Part shown: positions 24,725 to 33,099 of the stretch, piece after piece
Layout of the letters: each line of letters starts with the position of its first letter
Numbering within the stretch: position 1 is the stretch's first letter
Source of the DNA: Lachnospiraceae bacterium
Lineage (GTDB): Bacteria > Bacillota_A > Clostridia > Lachnospirales > Lachnospiraceae
NCBI GenBank assembly: GCA_017464645.1
Contig: JAFTZF010000022.1
Location: 1-53,256 of the forward strand
DNA: 53,256 bases
Reading direction: 5' to 3'
Notes under the pieces: model-generated
Told to the model about the DNA's origin: nothing
Seen by the model: the letters and a program-made list of their open reading frames with translations, nothing else
Databases searched by the model: none
Program-made: the position numbers and the translations under genes

Positions 24725-25960
24725 TCATACGTCAGAAGAAATCAGCTTCCGATATTCTTTGGGAGTCTTTCCAACGATCTTTTTAAAAGTTTTCGTGAAA
24801 TAATTCACATCCGGGATACCGCAGTACTGGGCAATCAGCTGAATCTGCATACTGGTGGAATTTAAAAGCAGGAGTGCCTGCTCGATCCGCTTGCGGTTCA
24901 CATATTCTGTCAGCGTGACGCCTGTTTCCTTTTTGAACAGGGTGGACAGATAGCTGGGATTTACATTCAGCAGTCCGGCCTGAGCCTTCAGACTTAAGTC
25001 GGCTGTCAGGTCAAAATCAATCCGTGTGAGAACTTTCCGCACCAGGAGAGAGTAGCCCTTTAAAGAATGATTTTTAACCAGCAGGCAGTATTTGCGTACC
25101 ATTTCCTTCATAAGGGCCATACACTCAGATTCGGAAGCCAGGGCTTCGATTCGCCGGGCATATTGGGAAGACATGTTATGGATATGAAGAGGATGCACAG
25201 AGCCATTTCCCGCTGCAATGCGAAGCCCTGTATTCATGGCCAGCGCATAGTTTTTTATAGTCCGCAGACGGGTGGTGGCCCGCTCCTCATATTGGCGGGT
25301 AGCCAGGTTGGAAAAATACAGTTCAGCCTTGTGGAGCCGGCCATTAGACACCGCCTGAAAAAGCTGAGATTCGGTTTCGTAGCGATTTTCCAGGATCTGC
25401 ATGCTGAGCAGAGCTTCCTCAGGTGTGGTAATGTCCGGTGCAGGTGTAACAGGCTGGGCTTCACCGATAAAAAAATGGATATTTTTCTGAAAAGAGAAGT
25501 TATCCAGGCTTCCCCACATCCGTTCTCCCAGCGTATAGATAATGGTAAAAAGCATGGTTTCGCTGGGAAGAAGCGGAACATCATGGAAAAACTGTTCCAG
25601 TTGTTTCAGGTTTCCGGGGCCCAGGTGGTATTTATCAGCCAGTTTCAGGACATCCTTTTTAGAGACAACCTCTTGTGTATAGGGTCCCACATAGGCATAT
25701 GTGGCAGGTACTGTATCCGGCAGCCGGAAAATCAGATAGCAGCACAGGAGCGGGTTCTGTATCCGGTAAATGGTATTGGGCCTGCAATACTGCTCCAGAT
25801 ATGCCAGCAGGCGGTCATGGTCTACCTGATAATTCAGAATTTTCCCAAGGCCGATATCAGAAGGGGACTCCACCGGTGAGGTTCGGTCAATATAACGTAT
25901 CTTTAATCGAAAATTACTTAAAAGCTGTTCTGTAAACAGCAGCTCCGAACGATAATCCAT
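24725..25960 (-). CDS. AraC family transcriptional regulator, 411 aa
   Basis: A long AraC protein. The C-terminal DNA-binding domain reads LKAQAGLLNVNPSYLSTLFK for the first HTH and then IQLIAQYCGIPDVNYFTKTF for the second, ending KIVGKTPKEYRKL. The N-terminal 300 residues form a poorly conserved sensor with an ETMLFTIIYTLGERMWGSL segment and no obvious cupin. The start at 25960 is supported by AGGAGG six to seven bases upstream. It is divergent from the GPH sugar symporter gene, which it probably controls (context inference). The inducer is unknown. Confidence 0.85.
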   Translation of the reverse strand: MDYRSELLFTEQLLSNFRLKIRYIDRTSPVESPSDIGLGKILNYQVDHDRLLAYLEQYCRPNTIYRIQNPLLCCYLIFRLPDTVPATYAYVGPYTQEVVSKKDVLKLADKYHLGPGNLKQLEQFFHDVPLLPSETMLFTIIYTLGERMWGSLDNFSFQKNIHFFIGEAQPVTPAPDITTPEEALLSMQILENRYETESQLFQAVSNGRLHKAELYFSNLATRQYEERATTRLRTIKNYALAMNTGLRIAAGNGSVHPLHIHNMSSQYARRIEALASESECMALMKEMVRKYCLLVKNHSLKGYSLLVRKVLTRIDFDLTADLSLKAQAGLLNVNPSYLSTLFKKETGVTLTEYVNRKRIEQALLLLNSTSMQIQLIAQYCGIPDVNYFTKTFKKIVGKTPKEYRKLISSDV

Positions 25961-26060
25961 GCCGGTTCCTCCTGCGAATCGCATTATTTTTCTTAGTATC
26001 GTACAATTTTTTGGGAAATATAAGAGAAAACAAAAAAACTACCAAAAGGCCAAAAAATTG

Positions 26061-26072
26061 TCCTCATGAGGA
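26061..26072 (+). promoter_or_regulatory. Perfect 12-bp palindrome in the AraC/symporter divergent region
   Basis: TCCTCATGAGGA is perfectly self-complementary and lies about 85 bases before the symporter start and about 100 bases from the AraC start. It could be a binding site for an unlinked regulator. AraC proteins normally use direct repeats, so its owner is uncertain. Confidence 0.3.
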
Positions 26073-26157
26073 AAAGAAGTTCTATGGTAGGATAAGAATG
26101 ACGAATTTTTAACAAACAAGAATAAAAGAATTAAGACGAGTATAGGGAGGCACAAAA

Positions 26158-27540
26158 ATGACAACAAAAACGGAAAAACCCTTTGGCTTCAAAGATAAAC
26201 TGGGCTACATGTTCGGTGACTTCGGCAACGACTTCACCTTCATTCTCTCCAGCATGATGCTGATGAAATTTTACTCGGACGTGATGGGGGTATCCACATG
26301 GCTGGTGGGCCTGATGATGACCCTGGCCCGTTTCGTGGACGCAGTTACAGATGTTACCATGGGCCAGATCGTAGACCGCAGCAAGTCCACGGCAAATGGA
26401 AAGTTTAAACCCTGGCTTCTGAGAATATGCGGACCTGTGGCAGTTGCGTCTTTACTGATGTACGCCAGCTGGTTTGCAGATATGCCTATGGCATTTAAAA
26501 TTGCCTGGATGTTCTTTACCTACCTGCTCTGGGGAAGCGTGTTCTACACCGCTGTGAACATTCCCTACGGCTCCATGGCATCTGCCATTTCCGGGGACCC
26601 CAAGGACCGGGCCCAGCTGTCCAACTGGAGGACTATCGGTGCCAGCCTGGCTGGCACGGTTATCGGCGTGATCCTGCCGCTGATCGTTTACAATACAGAC
26701 GCAAATGGAAACAAGATCCTGTCCGGAGAGAAAATGAGCATTGCAGCTCTGGTCTGCTCCATTGGTGCTGTGATTTGCTATCTGCTCTGCTACAAAATGT
26801 GTACCGAGCGAGTGAAGGTTGAGCAGAAAACAGAGAAGTTTGATCTGGGGAAGCTGGTGCGGGATCTGATTCACAACAAGGCACTGATTGGCATCGTGGT
26901 TTCTTCCATCTTCATGCTGCTGGTACAGCTGACCTCCCAGACCATGACCACCTATGTGTATCCTAACTTCTTCAAAAACACCGAGGCACAGTCTGCCGCA
27001 GGTCTGGTAAGCGTTGTTGTTACCCTTATTCTGGCGGCATTTACCGTGAGGCTGTCCAAGCGATTCGGCCGGAAAGAGCTGGCCATTTTTGCCTCTTTAT
27101 TTGGCGCAGTGGTTTATGCGGTATTATTCTTTCTCCAGACCACCAATGCATGGGTGTTTGTAGCGTTCTATGCGCTGGCTTATGTGGGACTGGGCATTTT
27201 CAGCCTGATCACCTGGGCTATGATCACAGATGTGATCGACGATACAGAGGTTCGGACCGGTGTGCGCTCTGACGGAGAGATATACTCTGTATACTCCTTC
27301 GCCAGAAAGCTTGGCCAGGCAGCTTCTTCTGCAGTGGCGGGCGGTCTGCTGACCCTGATCGGCTACACGGAGAAGACGGCCTTCGACCCGGGTGTTACCC
27401 AGGGCATCTACAACATGTCCTGTCTGGTGCCGGCCATTGGATTCGTCCTGCTGGCACTGTCGCTGGCATTTCTGTATCCGCTGGGAAGGGCCAAGGTAGA
27501 AGAAAATGCAAGAATTCTGGCCAAGAAACGAGAAGGCTAA
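26158..27540 (+). CDS. GPH family sugar:cation symporter (MelB-like)
   Basis: A 460-residue 12-helix transporter of the glycoside-pentoside-hexuronide:cation family, importing a sugar or glycoside with H+ or Na+. Diagnostic text: FKDKLGYMFGDFGNDFTF, FVDAVTDVTMGQIVDRSKST (cation-binding Asp residues), NGKFKPWLLR, then NIPYGSMASAISGDPKDRAQ and DVIDDTEVRTGVRSDGEIYS late in the protein. The gene is well preceded by GGGAGG. The neighbouring AraC gene is divergent. The sugar cannot be deduced; no glycosidase sits beside it. Confidence 0.9.
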   Translation: MTTKTEKPFGFKDKLGYMFGDFGNDFTFILSSMMLMKFYSDVMGVSTWLVGLMMTLARFVDAVTDVTMGQIVDRSKSTANGKFKPWLLRICGPVAVASLLMYASWFADMPMAFKIAWMFFTYLLWGSVFYTAVNIPYGSMASAISGDPKDRAQLSNWRTIGASLAGTVIGVILPLIVYNTDANGNKILSGEKMSIAALVCSIGAVICYLLCYKMCTERVKVEQKTEKFDLGKLVRDLIHNKALIGIVVSSIFMLLVQLTSQTMTTYVYPNFFKNTEAQSAAGLVSVVVTLILAAFTVRLSKRFGRKELAIFASLFGAVVYAVLFFLQTTNAWVFVAFYALAYVGLGIFSLITWAMITDVIDDTEVRTGVRSDGEIYSVYSFARKLGQAASSAVAGGLLTLIGYTEKTAFDPGVTQGIYNMSCLVPAIGFVLLALSLAFLYPLGRAKVEENARILAKKREG

Positions 27541-27616
27541 GGCTCCAGCCCTCTTTATTTTCCTGCCCTGCTGTGCTATACTAAGGTGCAGATCTTTAAA
27601 AAAGAGGGAAATGCAA

Positions 27617-28720
27617 ATGATAAATTATCTGAAGAAAGAAAAAGTCCTGTGCATCGCCCTGGTGCTGGCCCTGGTATCCTCCTTGCTGGTTTTTCCGGAC
27701 AGGGAATATCTGGGCTATGTGGACGTGCGGGTGCTGGCCCTGTTATTCTGCCTGATGCTTCTCGTAAAGGGCTATCAGGACATGGGGCTGTTTGACATAT
27801 TGATCCAAAAGATGCTTGGAGGGGTGAAAAACAGCCGGACTTTGAGCCAGCTGCTGGTGCTGCTGTGCTTTTTCTTAAGCATGCTCATCACCAATGATGT
27901 GGCGCTGATTACCTTTGTGCCCTTCGCTATCCTGGCCCTGAAGCTGTGCCGTCAGGAGAAACTGATGATTCCGGTGGTGGTGCTGCAGACCATCGCAGCC
28001 AACTTAGGCAGTATGTTCACGCCCATCGGAAATCCCCAGAACCTGTATCTGTTTTCCGTCTCTGACCTGTCTCTGGGCGCCTTTTTTGGAACCATGCTGC
28101 CCTTGACAGCCCTTTCCCTGGTGCTCCTTCTGACGGCCACCCTGCTGATTCCCGGGGACCCCATCCAAGTCACCATGGAGGAGTCCACAAAGAGTCTTTC
28201 CACGCGGGACCTGATTGGCTACACCGTATTGTTCATCATCAATCTGCTGGTAGTATTCCGCGTGATCTCCTGGATACCGGCCCTGCTCATTACTGTGGCA
28301 GGTGTACTGCTCCTGGGCAAGAAAAAGCTGTTGCGCCAGGTGGACTACGCCCTGCTGTTGACCTTTGTAGGCTTTTTCATCTTTGTGGGAAATATGGGTC
28401 GGATTCCGGCCATCAGCGATCTGGTGGCGAAGCTACTCACGGGTCGTGAGATCCTCATGTCTGCCCTGCTTAGCCAGTTCCTCAGCAATGTGCCTGCGGC
28501 TCTGCTGCTGTCCGGCTTCACCAACAATATCAAAGGCCTCCTTATCGGAACCAATGTGGGCGGCCTGGGCACCATCATCGCCTCCATGGCCAGCCTGATC
28601 TCCTACAAGCTGTATGCAGCCCAGCCGGAGGCGGACAAAGGCAGATACATGCTGGTATTCACTTTGTATAATGTGGCAGGCCTGGTGATACTGCTGGCCT
28701 TCAGCCTTATCTTTTACTAA
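27617..28720 (+). CDS. ArsB/NhaD/SLC13-superfamily permease
   Basis: A 367-residue polytopic protein of the ion transporter superfamily (citrate/anion permeases, ArsB-like). Eight or more hydrophobic helices are visible. ITNDVALITFVPFAI and LGSMFTPIGNPQNLYLF are the twin re-entrant signature motifs; SNVPAALLLSGFTNN and NVGGLGTIIASMASLISYKL are their counterparts in the second half. ATG 27617 is chosen over 27611 for spacing to GAGGG. It starts 77 bases after the GPH gene and may use its own promoter. The transported anion is unknown. Confidence 0.8.
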   Translation: MINYLKKEKVLCIALVLALVSSLLVFPDREYLGYVDVRVLALLFCLMLLVKGYQDMGLFDILIQKMLGGVKNSRTLSQLLVLLCFFLSMLITNDVALITFVPFAILALKLCRQEKLMIPVVVLQTIAANLGSMFTPIGNPQNLYLFSVSDLSLGAFFGTMLPLTALSLVLLLTATLLIPGDPIQVTMEESTKSLSTRDLIGYTVLFIINLLVVFRVISWIPALLITVAGVLLLGKKKLLRQVDYALLLTFVGFFIFVGNMGRIPAISDLVAKLLTGREILMSALLSQFLSNVPAALLLSGFTNNIKGLLIGTNVGGLGTIIASMASLISYKLYAAQPEADKGRYMLVFTLYNVAGLVILLAFSLIFY

Positions 28721-28840
28721 AAAAGGCCGCGTGGCCGGGTGAAAAGCTACCCGCGAGCCACTGGCCCTGTATCCTAAATAAGATTCAAAAAACAGTTGCA
28801 GAACCTGTAAAATTTGTTAAAAAATTTTAAATGCAGGGGC

Positions 28841-28923
28841 TTGTCAACTGTTTTTGGCAGTCGTATAATAACTTCATTATTTTTGTATGATAAAAAATCC
28901 GGGAATTTTTTTATCATACAAAA
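28841..28923 (+). promoter_or_regulatory. guaA promoter and long leader inverted repeat
   Basis: TTGTCA (28841-28846), a 17-base spacer and TATAAT (28864-28869) make a near-consensus promoter. The transcript then starts with a perfect 17-bp inverted repeat (28881-28897 and 28907-28923, sequence core TTGTATGATAAAA) around TCCGGGAAT. I looked for purine riboswitch core bases and did not find them. The repeat could be an operator, a 5' stabilising hairpin or an unrecognised regulatory RNA. Confidence 0.6.
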
Positions 28924-28985
28924 TACGCTCCGCGGGGAAGCGCAGGGGCGCGGACAAAGAATTTGAATCAAGGAGGAACCACAGG

Positions 28986-30527
28986 ATGAATAAGGAAATG
29001 GTTATCGTCCTGGACTTCGGCGGCCAGTACAATCAGCTGATCGCACGCCGGGTCCGGGAATGCAACGTGTACTGCGAAGTGCATCCTTATACCTTGAGTT
29101 TGGAAGAAATCAAAGCCCTGAATCCCAAGGGCATTATTTTCACGGGCGGTCCCAACAGTGTCTACGACGAGACCTCCCCTCATTATCAGAAGGAAATCTT
29201 TGAACTGGGCGTGCCCATCCTGGGCATCTGCTACGGCTCTCAGCTCATGGCCCACACCCTGGGCGGCCAGGTCGAGACTGCACCCGTCAGCGAATATGGC
29301 CACACCGAGGTGGAGACAGACCCCACCAGCGTGCTGTTCCATGATGTGGAGGCAGCTACTGTTGTGTGGATGAGCCACACTGACTATATTTCCAAGGTGC
29401 CGGAGGGCTTTCGCGTAATCGCCCGCACCCCGGTCTGCCCGGTGGCAGCCATGGAATGCCCGGAAAAGAAGCTGTACGCCACCCAGTTCCACCCGGAAGT
29501 CATGCATACCAAAGAAGGCCAGAAAATGCTTCGTAACTTCGTCTGCAACGTCTGCGGCTGCAAAGGCGAGTGGCAGATGGGCTCCTTCGTAGAAGAGACC
29601 ATCAAGCAGCTCCGTGAAAAAGTAGGCAGCGGCAAGGTGCTCTGCGCCCTGTCCGGCGGCGTGGATTCCTCCGTAGCCGCAGTCCTCTTATCCAAAGCCA
29701 TCGGCAAGCAGCTGACCTGCGTCTTTGTAGACCACGGCCTCCTGCGCAAAAACGAAGGCGACGAAGTAGAAGCTGTCTTTGGCCCAAGCGGTCCTTACGA
29801 GCTGAACTTTATCCGCGTCAATGCCCAGCAGCGCTACTACTCCAGGCTGAAGGGCGTCACTGAGCCGGAAGCCAAGCGCAAAATCATCGGCGAGGAATTC
29901 ATCCGCGTCTTCGAAGAAGAGGCCCGCAAGATCGGCGCCGTAGACTTCCTGGTCCAGGGCACCATCTACCCCGACGTCATCGAGTCCGGCCTGGGCAAAT
30001 CCGCCGTCATCAAATCCCACCACACCGTGGGCGGCCTCCCCAGTGTCGTAGATTTTAAAGAGATCATTGAGCCCCTGCGCATGCTCTTCAAGGACGAGGT
30101 CCGCAAAGCCGGCCTGGAGCTGGGCATGCCCCAGCACCTGGTGTTTCGCCAGCCCTTTCCCGGCCCCGGCCTGGGAGTCCGCATCGTGGGCGAGATCACC
30201 GAGGAGAAAGTCCGCATCGTGCAGGATGCAGATGCCATTTACCGGGAAGAAATCGCCAAAGCCGGCCTGGACAAAGGCCTGGGCCAGTACTTCGCAGGTC
30301 TGACTAATATGCGGTCCGTGGGCGTTATGGGAGACTTTCGCACCTATGACTATGCGGTGGCTTTGAGAGCGGTCAATACCAGCGATTTCATGACCGCGGA
30401 GTGTTCTGCCCTGCCCTATGAGGTACTGTTCAAGGTGACCAGCAGGATCATCAATGAGGTGAAGGGCGTGAATCGGGTCATGTATGACCTGACCAGTAAG
30501 CCGCCCGGGACGATTGAATTTGAGTAA
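28986..30527 (+). CDS. guaA: GMP synthase (glutamine-hydrolysing)
   Basis: Converts XMP to GMP with glutamine and ATP, the last step of guanine nucleotide synthesis. The 513-residue protein starts [20 protein letters not shown]. The class I amidotransferase has its nucleophile Cys82 in [15 protein letters not shown] and the His/Glu in ATQFHPEV. The ATP pyrophosphatase P-loop is [10 protein letters not shown] at about 225. The C-terminal dimerisation domain ends [13 protein letters not shown], as usual. AGGAGG lies nine bases upstream of the ATG. The second half uses many C-ending codons, more than its neighbours. Confidence 0.97.
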   Translation: MNKEMVIVLDFGGQYNQLIARRVRECNVYCEVHPYTLSLEEIKALNPKGIIFTGGPNSVYDETSPHYQKEIFELGVPILGICYGSQLMAHTLGGQVETAPVSEYGHTEVETDPTSVLFHDVEAATVVWMSHTDYISKVPEGFRVIARTPVCPVAAMECPEKKLYATQFHPEVMHTKEGQKMLRNFVCNVCGCKGEWQMGSFVEETIKQLREKVGSGKVLCALSGGVDSSVAAVLLSKAIGKQLTCVFVDHGLLRKNEGDEVEAVFGPSGPYELNFIRVNAQQRYYSRLKGVTEPEAKRKIIGEEFIRVFEEEARKIGAVDFLVQGTIYPDVIESGLGKSAVIKSHHTVGGLPSVVDFKEIIEPLRMLFKDEVRKAGLELGMPQHLVFRQPFPGPGLGVRIVGEITEEKVRIVQDADAIYREEIAKAGLDKGLGQYFAGLTNMRSVGVMGDFRTYDYAVALRAVNTSDFMTAECSALPYEVLFKVTSRIINEVKGVNRVMYDLTSKPPGTIEFE

Positions 30528-30630
30528 TCGCAATTTATACAGAGTATTTTATCTGGCAGGTAATCTAAGTGATTATCTGCCATTCTCTATATTAGTCTCA
30601 TTACTTAAAATTGGGTTGCCAATCAATGGT

Positions 30631-30981
30631 TCATTTTTCTTCTGTATATTTTTGAAGATATGATAATAGCCTATTTTTCATTTCTATATCAGAGTTTTTA
30701 TATTTCTCGATTAATTGAAACAATTCCGGGTCGGTATCCAATTTGATCAAATAACTATCTGGATTTGGATTGTCAGTTTGTCCGGTAAGGTAGGAAACTG
30801 ATGTATCCAAAACATCTGCCATAACCTGAATAACATGTATGGAAGGGGTGCGTTCTCCAGATTCATATCTTAAATAAGCGGGCTGCGACATTTGCATACG
30901 TCTAGCAGCTTCTTGCTTGGTGATGCCGAGTTTTTCTCTGCAATTTATAAGGCGTTTTCGGTCTAACATGTTTGTGTTCAT
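30631..30981 (-). CDS. XRE family HTH regulator
   Basis: A 116-residue repressor-like protein. The HTH_3 domain spans residues 6-62: NCREKLGITKQEAARRMQMS, then QPAYLRYESGERTPSIHVIQ, then VLDTSVSYLTGQTD. The C-terminal part is a short helical tail. The ATG at 30981 is nine bases after GGTGGAG; a GTG 15 bases earlier overlaps that site. It is divergent from a small gene, and the gap carries two related 15-bp palindromes, the likely operators. It begins the AT-rich accessory patch. Confidence 0.85.
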   Translation of the reverse strand: MNTNMLDRKRLINCREKLGITKQEAARRMQMSQPAYLRYESGERTPSIHVIQVMADVLDTSVSYLTGQTDNPNPDSYLIKLDTDPELFQLIEKYKNSDIEMKNRLLSYLQKYTEEK

Positions 30982-31037
30982 TTGAAAAATCTCCACCTTT
31001 AATATTTATAAGCATAGTATATCACATTTTTGTTGAT

Positions 31038-31080
31038 TATACCATTGGAATAGTATAATATATAATATACCAATGGTATA
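31038..31080. promoter_or_regulatory. Two near-identical operator palindromes between divergent genes
   Basis: TATACCATTGGAATA (31038-31052) and TATACCAATGGTATA (31066-31080) share the core ACCAnTGG and are symmetric with few mismatches. Their centres are 28 bases apart, flanking TATAAT at 31054-31059. This is the usual layout of paired XRE repressor sites. Confidence 0.6.
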
Positions 31081-31096
31081 CAAGAAGGAGAGAAAA

Positions 31097-31339
31097 ATGA
31101 GAATGACATTGAAGGATAGTGAAATTGTGACATGTATAAGTGCGTTAGATTTTTACTCAAGAATGTATATGGGACAATATGGGGAGATTGATTTTGAATT
31201 AAGGCAGTATAGATTTGATAGTGAGTTTGATAATCAATATATGTTTGCCAGGAAGCATATATATACGGCAATAAGGAACTTGGTATTTCGTGAAAATAAA
31301 ATAGCAGAGTGGGATCTGTATGGTAGTCTGGGGATTTGA
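31097..31339 (+). CDS. Small hypothetical protein of mobile-element type, 80 aa
   Basis: Starts MRMTLKDSEIVTCISALDFY, then SRMYMGQYGEIDFELRQYRF. AAGGAG lies seven bases before the ATG at 31097. The all-helical, Tyr-rich text without known domain resembles small proteins found beside XRE repressors in phage or integrative elements (impression only). It is divergent from the XRE gene and probably repressed by it. The next 200 bases contain no clear gene. Confidence 0.5.
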   Translation: MRMTLKDSEIVTCISALDFYSRMYMGQYGEIDFELRQYRFDSEFDNQYMFARKHIYTAIRNLVFRENKIAEWDLYGSLGI

Positions 31340-31496
31340 AGTGAGGATACGGATGTACGTGCTAAAAACGCATGTGATATGCAGCAGGTAATTAGATATT
31401 ATCATGCATGGTGTAAATGAAAATGAGTTGATTTTATCAGTAACTATGGATGCTAATGGGAAAGTAGATAAAGAAATACTGTAGAGCGCAAACGTA

Positions 31497-31525
31497 TTGA
31501 CACCACATATAACACCACATATAAT
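31497..31525 (+). promoter_or_regulatory. Consensus promoter of the hicAB operon with 12-bp direct repeats
   Basis: TTGACA (31497-31502), a 17-base spacer and TATAAT (31520-31525) match the sigma-A consensus exactly. The 12-mer ACACCACATATA is repeated in tandem at 31500-31511 and 31512-31523, covering the space from the -35 to the -10, a likely HicB operator. The 31340-31496 stretch holds only a degenerate fragment (a 23-codon frame ending at 31485). Confidence 0.7.
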
Positions 31526-31544
31526 AAAGATAGGAGGCATGAAA

Positions 31545-31802
31545 ATGTCCAAATGGAATAAACTAATAGAGCGTATATGTAATTTGTCAAAGGACCTTCG
31601 ATTTGATGAATTGCGAAAGGTATTAGAGAGTTGTGGGTATGTAATGAATGCACCGAGAACAGGAAGCAGTCATTACACATTCAGAAAGCAAGGCTGTCAA
31701 CCTATTACAATACCGAAACATGAGCCGATTAAAAAGGTCTATGTAGAAATGGTAAGGCAGATTGTAGAAAGTGAGGCGAAGAGAAATGAAGACACTGAAT
31801 GA
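31545..31802 (+). CDS. hicA: HicA family mRNA interferase toxin
   Basis: An 85-residue double-stranded RNA-binding-fold toxin. ELRKVLESCGYVMNAPRTGS, then SHYTFRK with the catalytic His43, then CQPITIPKHEPIKKVYVEMV match HicA. It would cleave mRNA when the antitoxin is lost. The start at 31545 is seven bases after AGGAGG; two earlier in-frame ATGs are too close to the site. It overlaps hicB by 17 bases, the normal toxin-first order. It is a little longer than many HicA proteins because of an N-terminal helix. Confidence 0.88.
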   Translation: MSKWNKLIERICNLSKDLRFDELRKVLESCGYVMNAPRTGSSHYTFRKQGCQPITIPKHEPIKKVYVEMVRQIVESEAKRNEDTE

Positions 31803-32148
31803 ATATATGGAAATGTCCTATCGTATGGAAATAGTGGAAGATAAGGATGAAGGCGGCTTTGTGGTTTCTTATCCTGATTTGCCGGGATGTATTACTTGTG
31901 GTGAGACGATAGAACGTGCTATTGCTAATGCATTGGATGCAAAAAAAGCATGGCTGGAAGCTGCGCTTGAGGAGGGAATTGAGATTCATAAGCCGAACAG
32001 TCTGGAAGATTATTCTGGACAATTTAAATTGAGATTACCGCGTAGTCTGCACAGAGCTTTGGCAGAACACTCTCAGAAAGAAGGGGTCAGTATGAATCAA
32101 TATTGTGTATACCTTCTCTCAAAATTTGATGCGGTGTATTTGAAATAA
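31786..32148 (+). CDS. hicB: HicB family antitoxin
   Basis: A 120-residue antitoxin. The N-terminal HicB fold reads YRMEIVEDKDEGGFVVSYPD, then LPGCITCGETIERAIANALD. The C-terminal half (KLRLPRSLHRALAEHSQKEG, then VSMNQYCVYLLSKF) is a ribbon-helix-helix DNA-binding domain, which should autoregulate the operon at the repeats in the promoter. Two Cys in GCITCGE are unusual but within family variation. The ATG at 31786 has AAGAGAA upstream, probably coupled to hicA translation. Confidence 0.88.
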   Translation: MKTLNEYMEMSYRMEIVEDKDEGGFVVSYPDLPGCITCGETIERAIANALDAKKAWLEAALEEGIEIHKPNSLEDYSGQFKLRLPRSLHRALAEHSQKEGVSMNQYCVYLLSKFDAVYLK

Positions 32149-32245
32149 GTACTTTGACTGTGTGAGAAAAGTTGTAAGTCATGGCAACACATTGGCAACA
32201 GAAAATCAGTAAGCCAAAATAAATTATGTAAATGAGGTAAATAAT

Positions 32246-32302
32246 CGGCACATTCCAAATAAAACTTAAACAAAATAGTTTAAGTCAAAGCATCAACTTG
32301 CC
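32246..32302. repeat. Long imperfect palindrome between the two TA modules
   Basis: ACTTAAAC (32264-32271) and GTTTAAGT (32278-32285) form a perfect inner arm; TCGGCA near 32246 and TGCCGA near 32299 add an outer arm. The 290-base gap 32149-32444 also holds two TGGCAACA copies (32182 and 32193) and no gene. It could be the hicAB terminator or a recombination relic. Confidence 0.45.
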
Positions 32303-32357
32303 GAGTTTGAATAATCAATTGGTTTTCATAATAAAAATTAACATATAGTTGCTAAAT

Positions 32358-32405
32358 AATAGCTGTAAAATTTTACGTTGAATTTTACAGCTATTAGTGT
32401 ATAAT
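32358..32405 (+). promoter_or_regulatory. phd-relE promoter and 15-bp inverted repeat operator
   Basis: The arms AATAGCTGTAAAATT (32358-32372) and AATTTTACAGCTATT (32381-32395) are perfectly complementary around an 8-base centre. TTGAAT (32378-32383), 16 bases and TATAAT (32400-32405) form the promoter, so the right arm covers the -35 and spacer. Autoregulation by the antitoxin is likely. Confidence 0.65.
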
Positions 32406-32444
32406 GATAGTAGATAGAAAATTAGAAAAGTAGGGAGAATGCGT

Positions 32445-32693
32445 ATGCCTAATATTTTACCAGTATCAGATTTGAGAAATTACAATGAAGTTTTAAAGAA
32501 TTGTCAGGTAGGTGAACCTGTATTTCTTACAAAGAATGGAAGAGGAAGATTTGTTGTTCTTGATATTGAAGATTATGAAAGAAATCTAGCAGAAAAGAAG
32601 TTGTTAAAGAAATTACAGGAAGCAGAAGAAGCTGTAAAGGATGGGAAAGGATGGCTTAGTCTGGATGAATTAAAAGCAGCTATGGGAGAATAG
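32445..32693 (+). CDS. Phd/YefM family antitoxin
   Basis: An 82-residue antitoxin. The N-terminal Phd fold reads MPNILPVSDLRNYNEVLKNC, then GEPVFLTKNGRGRFVVLDIE, then DYERNLAEKK. The C-terminal helix (EAEEAVKDGKGWLSLDELKA) is the toxin-wrapping part. ATG 32445 is preferred over 32439 because GGGAG is seven bases upstream. The toxin gene begins four bases after the stop. It is expected to bind the inverted repeat in front of it. Confidence 0.88.
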   Translation: MPNILPVSDLRNYNEVLKNCQVGEPVFLTKNGRGRFVVLDIEDYERNLAEKKLLKKLQEAEEAVKDGKGWLSLDELKAAMGE

Positions 32694-32696
32694 CCT

Positions 32697-32999
32697 ATGC
32701 TGAAGCTTCGAATTAACCCATTAGTGGTTGCAGATTTGAAAGAAATTCGCAATTTTATTGCGGAAGATAATGTAGAAAAAGCATTCGAAACCATAGAGAA
32801 GATTTATGAAAAATTTGAAAATATACAGATGTTTCCGGGTATAGGTGCGGATCTTTCTAAGCGTATCAGTTTCTGTACGCACTATAAGTATGCTGTTTGG
32901 AATGATTATGTAATTATTTACAAGGTTGGAAAAGAATATGTGGAGATATACCGAGTAGTAAATCGGTATCAAGACATAACCAGGATTTTTAATCAATGA
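32697..32999 (+). CDS. RelE/ParE family toxin
   Basis: A 100-residue toxin of the RelE/ParE superfamily. LKLRINPLVVADLKEIRNFI is the N-terminal strand-helix pair, MFPGIGADLSKRISFCTHYK the central part, and WNDYVIIYKVGKEYVEIYRV the C-terminal beta-sheet. The residues do not clearly separate RelE (ribosome-dependent mRNA cleavage) from ParE (gyrase poisoning). The C-terminal RVVNRYQDITRIF, with its Arg/Tyr, is closer to ParE-like members (inference). It sits directly downstream of its antitoxin. Confidence 0.85.
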   Translation: MLKLRINPLVVADLKEIRNFIAEDNVEKAFETIEKIYEKFENIQMFPGIGADLSKRISFCTHYKYAVWNDYVIIYKVGKEYVEIYRVVNRYQDITRIFNQ

Positions 33000-33099
33000 G
33001 GCTGGTTATAAAAGCAAGGTACTAAAATTTGATTTTCGAGTTGGAATAAGAAAAAGTTTATATCCATTCTTTTAAATAGCAGAAGTACCACACCCCAAA

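Noticed and set aside
28864..28990. Purine riboswitch in the guaA leader
   Set aside because: TATAATAAC at the start looked suggestive, but the conserved loop and junction bases of the purine aptamer are missing and TATAAT is better read as the -10.
31340..31496. Gene remnant between the small hypothetical gene and hicA
   Set aside because: A frame ending at 31485 (TMDANGKVDKEIL) is only about 23 codons and has no start; noted as possible debris only.
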